NCBI GenBank assembly: GCA_026418415.1
Contig: JAOABK010000002.1
Span: 1 to 64,000 of the forward strand
Reading direction: 5' to 3'
Length of the DNA stretch: 64,000 bases
Source of the DNA: Pseudomonadota bacterium
GTDB taxonomy: Bacteria; CALINM01
Shown: positions 54,238-63,600 of the stretch, piece after piece
Layout of the letters: each line of letters starts with the position of its first letter
How positions within the stretch are numbered: position 1 is the first letter of the stretch
Position numbers and translations under genes: made by a program
Notes under the pieces: model-generated
What the model was told of the DNA's origin: nothing
The model's database searches: none
The model's input: only the letters and a program-made list of their open reading frames with translations

Positions 54238-56112
54238 ATGAAAGATTATAAAGATTATAGTATATGTTATGACGCCCAGGAGATGCTTAAAAAAGCAGAA
54301 AATGATGGAGTTGAAACAGCCTGGGATAGACATGAAAAGCAACAGCCCCAATGTGGATATTGTGAGCTCGGGCTTTCTTGTAGAATCTGCTCAATGGGAC
54401 CATGCAGAATAGATCCCTTCGGAGAGGGACCACAAAAAGGAGTGTGTGGTGCAGATGCAGATATAATGGTTGCAAGAAATTTAGCGAGGATGGTTGCAGC
54501 AGGTTCTGCATCCCATTCTGATCACGGAAGGGATCTAGTAGAAGTATTATACAAGGTTGGGCTTGGCTCTGCATCTGGTTATGGAATAAAGGATCCTGAA
54601 AAATTGAAAAATCTTGCGAAAGAATATGGGGTGTATGAGGAAAATCTTCCTATATCTGAATTAGCGAAAAAGCTTGCCCTAGCAATGATGGAAGATTTTG
54701 GAATGAAAAAGGAAAAGATAACCCTTATTGATAGAGCTCCCTCAAAGAGAATTGAAATATGGAAAAAGTTTAATGTTATACCAAGGGGTATTGATAGAGA
54801 AACCTCTGAGACCATGCATAGGACCCATATGGGTGTTGATAATGATTATGTTTCTTTACTTCTTCAATCGGTAAGAAATAGTTTAGCTGATGGCTATGGT
54901 GGTTCAATGATTGGCACAGAAGTATCTGATATTATTTTTGGTACGCCAAAGCCATCCATGAGTACTGTAAATTTAGGTGTTTTAAAAGAAGATTATGTTA
55001 ATATTCTTGTCCATGGTCATAATCCAGTAGTATCAGAAATGGTTTATCTTGCTGTAACAGATCCAGAAATTATAGCCTATGCAAGGACTAAAGGAGCAGA
55101 GGGGGTAAATTTAGCTGGGCTGTGTTGTACTGGAAATGAGTTGATGATGAGAAAACAAATCCCTATGGCTGGGAATCATTTGATGACCGAACTTGTAATG
55201 GTTACAGGGGCTGTAGAGGCAATAATTGTTGATTATCAATGCATAATGCCTTCTCTTGTTGATGTGGCTAAATGTTATCATACTAAGCTATTTTCTACTT
55301 CTGATAAAGCTAAGTTTCCTAATGTAAAACATATTGAATTCACACCAGAAACAGCCAAAGAAAAAGCATATTCAATTGTCAAAGAAGCTATTGACAATTT
55401 CACTAACAGAAAAAAACATAAAGTTAAAATACCCGTTTTTCCAGTAAAAACAATGACTGGGTTTTCTGTTGAAGCAATATTAAATGCTCTTGGTGGTAGT
55501 CTTAATCCTCTAATTGAAGCGATTAAGGCAGGAAAAATAAAAGGGGCTGTTGGTGTTGTAGGTTGTAATAATCCTAAGATAAAGCATGATTATGGGCATG
55601 TGGAACTAATTAAAAAATTGATAGAAAACGATATATTAGTTTTAACAACTGGTTGTGCTAATGTAGCAGCAGGCAAAGCGGGATTGCAGATACCTGAAGC
55701 TAAAGAGTTAGCAGGACCAGGACTAAAGGAAGTCTGTAATGCTCTTGGTATTCCTCCATCTCTCCATGTTGGTTCTTGTGTAGATAATTCAAGAATACTT
55801 GTTATTGCAAGTGCATTGGCTAAAGCACTTAATGTTGATATTAGTGATCTACCTCTTGCAGGTTCAGCACCAGAATGGTATTCTGAAAAAGCTGTAGCAA
55901 TTGGTTTTTATGTTATGGCAAGTGGTATTTTCACTGTTCTTGGTGTAATGCCACCTATATTGGGTAGCAAAAATATCACTGAACTTGCTTTAAAGGGTTT
56001 AAACGATGTTTTCAGGGCTTCTTTTGCTGTTGAGCCAGATCCTTTAAAGGCGGGAGATTTAATAATAGAGCATATAAGACAAAAAAGATTGGCTTTAGGG
56101 TTACCTGTTTAG
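54238..56112 (+). CDS. cooS: Anaerobic nickel carbon monoxide dehydrogenase CooS
   Basis: Oxidises CO to CO2 with a Ni-Fe-S C-cluster; 624 residues. The N-terminal cluster region is CGYCELGLSCRIC...GPCRIDPFGEG and CGADAD. C-cluster ligands are visible in HGHNP, GLCCTGNE, VGCNN, TTGCAN and HVGSCVDNSR. The ATG at 54238 has GGAGGGG upstream; an earlier TTG at 54208 is inside cooF. No acetyl-CoA synthase or CooC-type maturation gene is in the window, so this is a monofunctional enzyme. tRNA-Arg follows. Confidence 0.97.
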   Translation: MKDYKDYSICYDAQEMLKKAENDGVETAWDRHEKQQPQCGYCELGLSCRICSMGPCRIDPFGEGPQKGVCGADADIMVARNLARMVAAGSASHSDHGRDLVEVLYKVGLGSASGYGIKDPEKLKNLAKEYGVYEENLPISELAKKLALAMMEDFGMKKEKITLIDRAPSKRIEIWKKFNVIPRGIDRETSETMHRTHMGVDNDYVSLLLQSVRNSLADGYGGSMIGTEVSDIIFGTPKPSMSTVNLGVLKEDYVNILVHGHNPVVSEMVYLAVTDPEIIAYARTKGAEGVNLAGLCCTGNELMMRKQIPMAGNHLMTELVMVTGAVEAIIVDYQCIMPSLVDVAKCYHTKLFSTSDKAKFPNVKHIEFTPETAKEKAYSIVKEAIDNFTNRKKHKVKIPVFPVKTMTGFSVEAILNALGGSLNPLIEAIKAGKIKGAVGVVGCNNPKIKHDYGHVELIKKLIENDILVLTTGCANVAAGKAGLQIPEAKELAGPGLKEVCNALGIPPSLHVGSCVDNSRILVIASALAKALNVDISDLPLAGSAPEWYSEKAVAIGFYVMASGIFTVLGVMPPILGSKNITELALKGLNDVFRASFAVEPDPLKAGDLIIEHIRQKRLALGLPV

Positions 56113-56174
56113 TTTTTAAAAAAATATGTGCAAAAAATAAAACTTTTTGATAAAATATCTATCCGTTTTTAAAA

Positions 56175-56248
56175 GCGCCCGTAGCTCAGTAGGATAGAGC
56201 AACAGACTTCTAATCTGTGGGTCAGGGGTTCGAATCCCTTCGGGCGCG
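56175..56248 (+). tRNA. tRNA-Arg (anticodon UCU)
   Basis: Acceptor GCGCCCG pairs with CGGGCGC (56241-56247), discriminator G. Anticodon stem ACAGA/TCTGT with loop CTTCTAA, anticodon TCT, reads AGA. T arm GGTTCGAATCC is canonical. CCA is not encoded. A TAAAAT box lies at 56151-56156. AGA is a frequent arginine codon in this AT-rich genome. Confidence 0.96.
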
Positions 56249-56252
56249 TTAA

Positions 56253-57155
56253 TTACTCTTCTGAAATAATTGCCATTAGGTCTTTTGGGTTGAATAATGC
56301 CTTTCTGAATTTATTTTTAAAGTGATTGTATAATGTTATTTCATCGTCTATGTTTAAATTATTATTTTTAAATTTTTGTTTTAGATTTTTTCTTATCATT
56401 TGAGCGATTGCAATACTCTTTTTACCCATTGGGTCATTTGAATAGATATGAGAATCATCTTTTCGAAGTAACACTTTCAGAGAAAATTCCAGGGAGAGTT
56501 TTTTTATATCCTCTAAAAATTCTGGTTCTATTCTATATTTCGAGAAATTTCTTATCATATTGATAGCCTTGTGCCATTGTTCTAAACTTGAAAATAAAAC
56601 GTAACCTTTGTAAATCTTTTTACTTACCACAAAGGGGAATAGGTTGTAAGATAAGACCCGTTCCATAAGGTACTCGTTTTTTGAGAAATCTCTACTTTTA
56701 AACTTTTCTGTAAAATACCATATTTCTCTATCAACCTTATTATCAAGCCGTGTTTCCCAGTAAAGGTGTGTTAAAGTCCTTGATTTAAAAGTTGATATTG
56801 TCTGAAGGGGAACAAAATAGTTATGGGCGATTACATCTGAAGCTAAATGTGTTAAATATCCGTATGCAAAAGCCTTTTGGGAGGGAGAGCTGGCAAAGTC
56901 AATAAGGTCTTTGGCAATGTTCCAGTTATGACAATGTTTATGATAGGGGAGAAATCTCTTTCCGATAATTATATCGGGGCTAATGTTACCATATAGAAAA
57001 TCTAAGGGGTATTCACTAAGTAATTGTTGAGTTAATGGAGAAAATAGGGTTAAATAATTAAGTAATTCATACCCAATTTTTAGGTGGAAGGCTGGACCAA
57101 ATGCAAAAGCAGTTTCTGGAAGAAGTAATACTAACAAGGAGATGATAAATATCAT
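56253..57155 (-). CDS. Exported zinc-dependent phospholipase C-like protein
   Basis: 300 residues. A signal peptide ([13 protein letters not shown], cleavage near AFAFG) leads to an all-helical zinc-PLC domain: FGPAFHLKIG, GNISPDIIIG, HKHCHNW, YGYLTHLASDVIAHN and HLYWETRLD hold the His and Asp ligands. In bacteria of this kind the substrate is often unknown. TATAAT on the minus strand (57169-57164) ends eight bases before the ATG. That ATG overlaps the opposite start of the glycosylase gene. An in-frame stop lies immediately upstream, so the start cannot be earlier. Confidence 0.83.
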   Translation of the reverse strand: MIFIISLLVLLLPETAFAFGPAFHLKIGYELLNYLTLFSPLTQQLLSEYPLDFLYGNISPDIIIGKRFLPYHKHCHNWNIAKDLIDFASSPSQKAFAYGYLTHLASDVIAHNYFVPLQTISTFKSRTLTHLYWETRLDNKVDREIWYFTEKFKSRDFSKNEYLMERVLSYNLFPFVVSKKIYKGYVLFSSLEQWHKAINMIRNFSKYRIEPEFLEDIKKLSLEFSLKVLLRKDDSHIYSNDPMGKKSIAIAQMIRKNLKQKFKNNNLNIDDEITLYNHFKNKFRKALFNPKDLMAIISEE

Positions 57156-57879
57156 GAAATCTTATTATAACAGTTTTTTTTCAAAATTAGATAATAAAGA
57201 TTATATTGATTTTTTCTCTAATTATCTCAGAGATTTAGGTTTCGATTATAGAAAATTTCTTAAATTAGATTATAAGAGTAAGCAAGAGCCTTGTAAGGAC
57301 AAGAAGTTACTTTTAGAAAAATTAAGGGAAGAAATAGGAGACTGTAAAAGATGCGATCTTTATAAGACAAGGACTAACATAGTATTTGGTGTAGGTAATC
57401 CTTGTAGTAGAATAATGTTTATTGGTGAAGCACCTGGAGAAGAAGAAGATTTGAGAGGTGAGCCTTTTGTCGGTAGAGCGGGTAGACTCTTAGATAAGAT
57501 GCTTGAATCGATTGGATTGAGTAGACGTGAAAATGTTTATATTGCAAATGTTTTAAAATCAAGACCACCAGATAACAAGATTTCTCTTTGTCCCGAATCA
57601 ATCCCAAAATGTTTACCCTTTTTGTTAAAGCAGATAGAAATTATTTCACCCAAAATAATTTGTTGCTTAGGTAGCGTTGCGGTAAATGCTCTCCTTAAAC
57701 AAAACGAACAAATCACAAAGATAAGAGGAAAAATTTATGATTACAACGGCATTACTCTAATTCCAACTTATCACCCTTCTTATTTGCTAAGAAATCCTAT
57801 AGCTAAAAAAGAGGCATGGGAAGATTTTAAAAAAATAAAAATTTTATTAAAAAGACTTGAGGAGGAAGAAAATGTATAG
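57154..57879 (+). CDS. Type 4 (iron-sulfur) uracil-DNA glycosylase
   Basis: Removes uracil from DNA. 241 residues from the ATG at 57154, which has AAGGAG 12 bases upstream; the ATG at 57142 directly abuts that site and is unlikely. About 55 residues precede the domain. Motifs are [29 protein letters not shown] and the HPSYLLR loop. Fe-S ligands: CKRC is clear, but the usual Cys in the KCRPP segment is Ser, with Cys residues in SLCPE and PKCLPF nearby. It overlaps mogA by eight bases. Confidence 0.92.
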   Translation: MKSYYNSFFSKLDNKDYIDFFSNYLRDLGFDYRKFLKLDYKSKQEPCKDKKLLLEKLREEIGDCKRCDLYKTRTNIVFGVGNPCSRIMFIGEAPGEEEDLRGEPFVGRAGRLLDKMLESIGLSRRENVYIANVLKSRPPDNKISLCPESIPKCLPFLLKQIEIISPKIICCLGSVAVNALLKQNEQITKIRGKIYDYNGITLIPTYHPSYLLRNPIAKKEAWEDFKKIKILLKRLEEEENV

Positions 57880-58357
57880 GGTTGCTATTATTACGTTAAG
57901 TGATACCGCATCTAAAGGCGTTAGGTTGGATCTAAGTGGAGAAGAGATAAAAAAAATGATAACCCATTTAGGAGATATTGTTTATTATGAAATTTTGCCC
58001 GATGATATAGAATTAATTGAAGATAGATTAAAAAAACTGTGTGATAGTAACATAGCAGACTTAGTATTAACAACAGGAGGAACCGGTTTTACTGAAAGAG
58101 ATATAACTCCAGAAGCAACAAAACGTGTGATAGAAAGGGAAGTTCCTGGCATTTCAGAGTATATGAGAATTAAGAGCGCTGAAATTAGTAAAAATGCGAT
58201 ATTATCCAGGGGGATTAGTGGCATAAGAAAAAAAACGCTTATAATAAATCTACCAGGGAGCGTAAAAGCGGTAAAAGAAAATTTATCATTAATACTTTCA
58301 GTACTGCCTCATGCTTTAGAAAAGCTAAAAGGTGATACTCGACCTTGTGGTGATTAA
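57872..58357 (+). CDS. mogA: Molybdopterin adenylyltransferase MogA
   Basis: 161-residue MoeA/Mog-fold protein that adenylates molybdopterin before molybdate insertion. The substrate loop TTGGTGFTERDITPEAT, the LSDTASKG start and INLPGSVKAVKE are characteristic. The ATG at 57872 follows GGAGGAAG. Together with fdhD at the left edge it shows that the organism uses molybdenum or tungsten enzymes. Confidence 0.93.
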   Translation: MYRVAIITLSDTASKGVRLDLSGEEIKKMITHLGDIVYYEILPDDIELIEDRLKKLCDSNIADLVLTTGGTGFTERDITPEATKRVIEREVPGISEYMRIKSAEISKNAILSRGISGIRKKTLIINLPGSVKAVKENLSLILSVLPHALEKLKGDTRPCGD

Positions 58358-58365
58358 ATATTTCT

Positions 58366-59568
58366 ATGAATGGCTTTGGTGTACTTAAAGATAAAAAGTT
58401 CTTCTATTTTTATATTACAGTCTTCCTTTCTAATGTAGGTAGTTGGGTCCAGAATATTGCTATGAGCTGGCTGGCTTTGTCTTTAAAAAATGCATCTTTT
58501 AGTTTAGGAGTTATAAATTTTTTAAATTCCCTTCCAAGTCTTATTTTTTCTATTATAGGAGGCTATTTGGCTGATGCATTTGATAATAAGAAGATACTGT
58601 TATTTGCTCAATCTATCAGTTTGATTATTGCTCTTTCTATAGGAGTCTCTGTTTATAACGGTAGCATTACCTATTGGCGTTTGGCAGTTCTTGCTTTTAT
58701 ATCTGGTATTGGTTCAGCAATATCTTATCCAATTTACTATAATATTTTGGTATCTTTTGTTAGCCCAGATAGGATATCATCAGTAATAGCGTTAAACTCT
58801 CTACAGTTTAATCTGTCAAGATTTATAGGACCATCTTTATTTGGTGTTTTGGTCTATCTCATAGGAATTGGGGGATGTTTTATTATAAATGGTTTTAGTT
58901 ATCTTCCCTTTCTATTTGTTGTATTAATGACCGTAAATGTAATAAAAAAACAGACCAAATTTGATAGAAATTTTATCTATCTAATAAAATCTGGGCTTAA
59001 TTATATCAGTTCTGAAAGAAACATATTTTCAGTTATAAAAGTGGTGTTTCTATATAGTTTGTTAGTTTTACCTTTTTTAGGTATCTTACCCTATCACATA
59101 AAAAATGCTATTTCTGATAGTCCTCAAACTGTTGCAATAGTTATGGGGCTTCTTGGTGTGGGGACAATTTTAGGTTCATTGTTTATGACTATGGAAGCAA
59201 AAGATTCATTAAGTATCTTAAAAAGATTTAAAAGAAGTGCCTATGCTTTTTCATCTTCTCTAATTTTACTTGGTTTTATTTCAAATATTTATATTTTTTG
59301 CTTTGTTTCGATAGTCATAGGATTTTTTATGGTTCTTTTCTATGCCTCAGCCAATTCATTTATTCATTTAAGCACTAAAGAAGAATACAGGGGGAGAATT
59401 GCCAGTGTATTTACCACAGTTTATTTAGGTATTTACCCTATTGGGGTTTTGGTTACAGGATTTTTAGCAGAGTTCTTCTCTTTAAAATATATTTTTGTCA
59501 TTCAGGCCTTAATAAGCTTAGTTTATTTAATCTTCTTTTCAAAGAATTATAGAAAGAAAGGATTTTAA
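58366..59568 (+). CDS. MFS transporter
   Basis: 400 residues with about 12 membrane helices of the MFS_3 (EntS-like) type. YFYITVFLSNVGSWVQNIAMSW at the N-terminus and the loop GYLADAFDNKK between helices 2 and 3 are typical. Relatives export siderophores, drugs or other small molecules; the substrate here is unknown. No clear ribosome site precedes the ATG. The stop overlaps the stop of the kinase gene on the other strand by four bases. Confidence 0.87.
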   Translation: MNGFGVLKDKKFFYFYITVFLSNVGSWVQNIAMSWLALSLKNASFSLGVINFLNSLPSLIFSIIGGYLADAFDNKKILLFAQSISLIIALSIGVSVYNGSITYWRLAVLAFISGIGSAISYPIYYNILVSFVSPDRISSVIALNSLQFNLSRFIGPSLFGVLVYLIGIGGCFIINGFSYLPFLFVVLMTVNVIKKQTKFDRNFIYLIKSGLNYISSERNIFSVIKVVFLYSLLVLPFLGILPYHIKNAISDSPQTVAIVMGLLGVGTILGSLFMTMEAKDSLSILKRFKRSAYAFSSSLILLGFISNIYIFCFVSIVIGFFMVLFYASANSFIHLSTKEEYRGRIASVFTTVYLGIYPIGVLVTGFLAEFFSLKYIFVIQALISLVYLIFFSKNYRKKGF

Positions 59569-60620
59569 GAAAGATTGAATGATATTATAGCAGTGGTTCC
59601 AAAGTTTTTTTTGCTTGTGATAGTTAGAGTTCCTTTATGACCTTGAATAATTTTTAATGCTTGAGTTAGACCAAGACCAGTGCCTTCCATCTTTGAAGTA
59701 AAGAAAGGGTCAAAAATATATTTTAGATCCTCTTCTTCTATTCCTATACCAGTATCTTTTATATAGATGTAAAACTTATTATCGCTTATTTCTGTTGATA
59801 TCTTTAGTTCTCCTCCGTTAGGCATAGCTTCAATAGAATTATTTATAATGTTTTTAATTGCCCTCATGAATAGTTTTTTGTCCATATCTATTGATATATC
59901 TTGTTTTGCAAGCTCCAGTACAATATTAATTTTGTTCTCTTTACATATATCAGTATAGTTTGCAATGATTTCTTCAAGACATTTGTTAATTGACACCTTT
60001 TCATTAATATTAAGGGTAATTATTTTAAACTCATAGATGTCCTTAATCATCTTATCAAGTCTTTCAGCTTCCTTCTGAATCATTTCTAAGTAAAGCCTTC
60101 TTGGATCATCATCAGGGGTCATAGAGAGCAATTTTTTTGTAAATCCTCCAATTACTACAAGGGGATTTCTAACTTCATGAGCAACCCCTTCCATCATTGT
60201 TGACAGGGCTGCGAGTTTTTCTAATTTAATTTTTTCTTCCACTTCCCTTTTTGATTCTAAATGGGAGTTTATTCTTGCAAGGAGTTCATTATAGTCAAAG
60301 GGTTTTGTTACATAATCTTCTGCACCTAATTCAAGTCCCTTTACTTTGTCGGGGATTTCGGCTCTTGCTGTAAGCATTATCACAGGGATATCTTTCGTTT
60401 TTTCATTTGTTCTTAATATTTGAAGAACTTCATATCCATCCTTTCCTGGCATCATAATATCAAGCAAAATAAGGTCTGGATTGCACTGGAACACCTTCTC
60501 AATTGTTTCGTTTCCATCATAGGCTTCGACAGTATCAAATCCAGAGGCTCTCAATCTTTTTTGTAAAAGTATTACATTATCTATTTCATCGTCGGCAATA
60601 AGTATTAATTTTTTACCCAT
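59565..60620 (-). CDS. Response regulator-histidine kinase fusion
   Basis: 351 residues. Receiver first (about 1-120: LIADDE, LLDIMMPG and VTKPFD, all key residues kept), then HisKA with the phospho-His in GVAHEVRNPLVV (about 160) and an HATPase ending with GTGLGLTQ. There is no membrane segment. Start at 60620, with AGGAG seven bases upstream; an upstream GTG at 60638 lies across the neighbour's stop. It follows the transporter-fused kinase by 10 bases and may receive phosphate from it. Confidence 0.9.
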   Translation of the reverse strand: MGKKLILIADDEIDNVILLQKRLRASGFDTVEAYDGNETIEKVFQCNPDLILLDIMMPGKDGYEVLQILRTNEKTKDIPVIMLTARAEIPDKVKGLELGAEDYVTKPFDYNELLARINSHLESKREVEEKIKLEKLAALSTMMEGVAHEVRNPLVVIGGFTKKLLSMTPDDDPRRLYLEMIQKEAERLDKMIKDIYEFKIITLNINEKVSINKCLEEIIANYTDICKENKINIVLELAKQDISIDMDKKLFMRAIKNIINNSIEAMPNGGELKISTEISDNKFYIYIKDTGIGIEEEDLKYIFDPFFTSKMEGTGLGLTQALKIIQGHKGTLTITSKKNFGTTAIISFNLS

Positions 60621-60630
60621 ATGAGGACTC

Positions 60631-63600
60631 CTATTCACTAAATCTGTCTAAAATTTTTTTTATTTCTTTACATAACTCTTCAGAGGTAAATTTTGTCTTA
60701 AAGAAAATTTTTAGTTTTCCATCATCAAGAAACTCTCTTTGTTCTTTGGTTAGGTCACCGCCTGTTATAATAATTATGGGAATGCCAGATAAATTAGGAG
60801 TTTTTCTTATATATTCAATAACATCGAAACCTGTTATTTCAGGCATAAATAGATCTAAAAGAATGAGCCCTGGCCTTTCTATTGTCAGATATTCAATTAC
60901 TTCTTTACCAGAAGTAATTGTTTTCACTTCATAACCTGCTTCTTTAACGATTTTTTCTAAAAGTCTTAAAGCATCTGGGTCATCATCTACTATATAAACA
61001 ATTTTACTTTCAAGGGATTTTTCTATTTTTTTAAGCTCTCTTATAACTTCCTCTTGGATTAGAGGTTTGATTATATAATCTATGGGGCCAATTGTATACC
61101 CCATTTTGGTATCACCCTCAACGGAGATTAAAATTATTGGAATATTAGTAGTTTCTTTATTTTCTTTTAACATTCTCAGTAATTTCCATCCCTCTTGTTC
61201 GGATAACATCAAATCAATTACTATGCTCATTGGCTTCTCTTTGACAATTTTATCCATCGCATTTTGCAAATTAGCATAATCTACTTCATAGCCTTCTTTA
61301 GAAAGGAAATCATATATGATTTGTAATATATCTTCTCGCTCTTCTATTATTAAAACCTTATGTGTCTTAGATTTGCTAACTTCAGACAGGAACACTTCTT
61401 TCCTATAGGGATAAAAAGTTTCTCCCTCTGTTGCAGCTGGCATTGTGAAAGTCATTGTTGTTCCTTTTCCTGGGGTACTTTCAACCCAGATTGCACCACC
61501 ATGCATTTCAACTAACTTTTTTGTAATACTTAAACCAAGCCCAGTACCACCGTATTTTCTTGTAGAGGTATCTTCTAATTGTTTGAAGGCTTTAAAGATT
61601 TTGTCTAAATTCTCCTTTGAAATACCGATACCAGTATCGGAAACAAAAATTTCTACCCATGGTTTTTTTATCATATCAAAAATTTTTCTAAAGCCTATTG
61701 TAATTTTTCCCCTTTCAGTGAACTTTGCAGAATTGCTAAGTAAATTTAATAAGATCTGTTCCAATCTTTGTCTATCTGCAAGTACAAAACAGCTTGGCGT
61801 TTCATATTTTGTTTCAATCTCTATTGGTCTCCCACTTATTAATGGTTTAATTATACTAATCACCTGATCAAAAACCTCTAATAAATCTACTTTAGTTATG
61901 TTTAATTCCATTTTACCTGCTTCAATCTTTGAGAGGTCTAATATATCGTTAATTAGTTGTAAGAGATGTTTTGCATTTCTCTCTATCCTTTGTAAGTCCT
62001 CTTTCTGTTCAGGGCTTAGTGGGCCATCTACTCCATCAAGAATAAGCTGAGTGTATCCTATTATTGAGTTAAGGGGTGTTCTAAGTTCATGGGACATAGT
62101 TGCGAGGAATTGGGATTTAAGTTTATCAATTTCTTGTAAATGTTTATTTGCCTCTTCTAAAAGTAAGGATTTTCTTTCAAGTTCAATTGTTCTCTCTGAC
62201 ACTTTTTTTTCTAACTCTTGATTTAATTGAGTAAGTTCTTGATATAATTGAGCATTTTTTAGTGCAAGACCAATTTGATTAGCAAGACCTTTAAAAAAGT
62301 TTTTAAATTGTTCTGTGTAAAATCTCTTTGTTTTATTAAGGATAATTATTACACCCATTGGAGTACCTGCATAGAGAATTGGCGCAACAGCTAATGATTC
62401 TACCAGTCCTCCATCTTCTAAATTTTTTATTTGAGGTGGGAAGGGAATATGCTGTAAGGACTCAATAAATATCACCCTATTTTCTTCAAATGATTTTCCA
62501 GCAAAAGATTTTTCCATATCAAATTCAAAATTAATATAGATTTCTGATAAACCTTTTTGTTTTTTTATTCTAAGTTTTTTATCTTCATCGAAGAGTGCTA
62601 TAGCACATGCATCAGCATTGAAATTGGAAATCAACATTTCTATTGCATTATTCATAATAGTTTCTTTGTCTATAGAGGTCATTAATTTTTCTAATGATGA
62701 ATATAAAAGAGATAGTTCTTTTAATCTTATAGCAAGAGCTTGTCTACTTTCTTTTAAAGATTCTGAAACATCTTGGAATATATCAAATATTTTTACAACT
62801 TTTGTACCAAATATCTTTAAAAAATTGTCTAAAATAATCGTTGCTGTTGGACCTCCCAAATGTGCAGCTAAAGTTTTCTCGACAAAGGTTCTAAGTTGCA
62901 GTTCCTGAGATGAGGTTAATATATAAGGTTTTGGTATATTATTGGTTTCTATAAAGTTTTGGATAGCTTTTTCAGCAGAAGTTTTACCGATGAATTTTGA
63001 TAAAAATTCTTTGTATTCTTCAAGAGAAGGAGATCTATCAATGTGTTGTTGTTCAGTAATCTCAGGTACTAAGTCTTTTTTATCAATGTTTACAAAACTG
63101 TTTGCAAGTATTGATTCATTTTGGGATTGTTTAGTTAATACTGAGAAAGAAATTAAAAAAAGGAAATTAAATGTTAGAGACCAAAAGATAGAGTGGCTCC
63201 AAATGTCCAAGTTTTTTAGATAAAAAAGTGCTTGAGGTTTTAGCATCTCAATACCTAAAGGTCCGTATTTAATTACATTTTCTAATTTAGGAAAGACATT
63301 TATCAAAGAAGGGATAAAAAGGGTATAAAACCAGATTAAATAGCCAGCCATGATTCCAGCAAAGGCACCAATTTTATTAACTTTATTCCAATAAATGCCT
63401 AAAAATATTGCTGGTGCCAATTGAAGTATTGCACAAAAAGACATAAGACCTATATCTACAAGGATGAATTTTTCTGGAATAATTTTAAAATAGATGTAAC
63501 CAAGAACCATTACTAATAGTATTAAGAATCTTTTTATGTGAATAAGCAAAAAGGAAAGATTTATTTTTTTAAAGGTTATTTTAACAATAACCGGTGATAT

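Noticed and set aside
52238-56248. Attachment-site repeats around the CO dehydrogenase cluster
   Set aside because: I found no copy of either tRNA 3' end elsewhere in the interval and no integrase gene.
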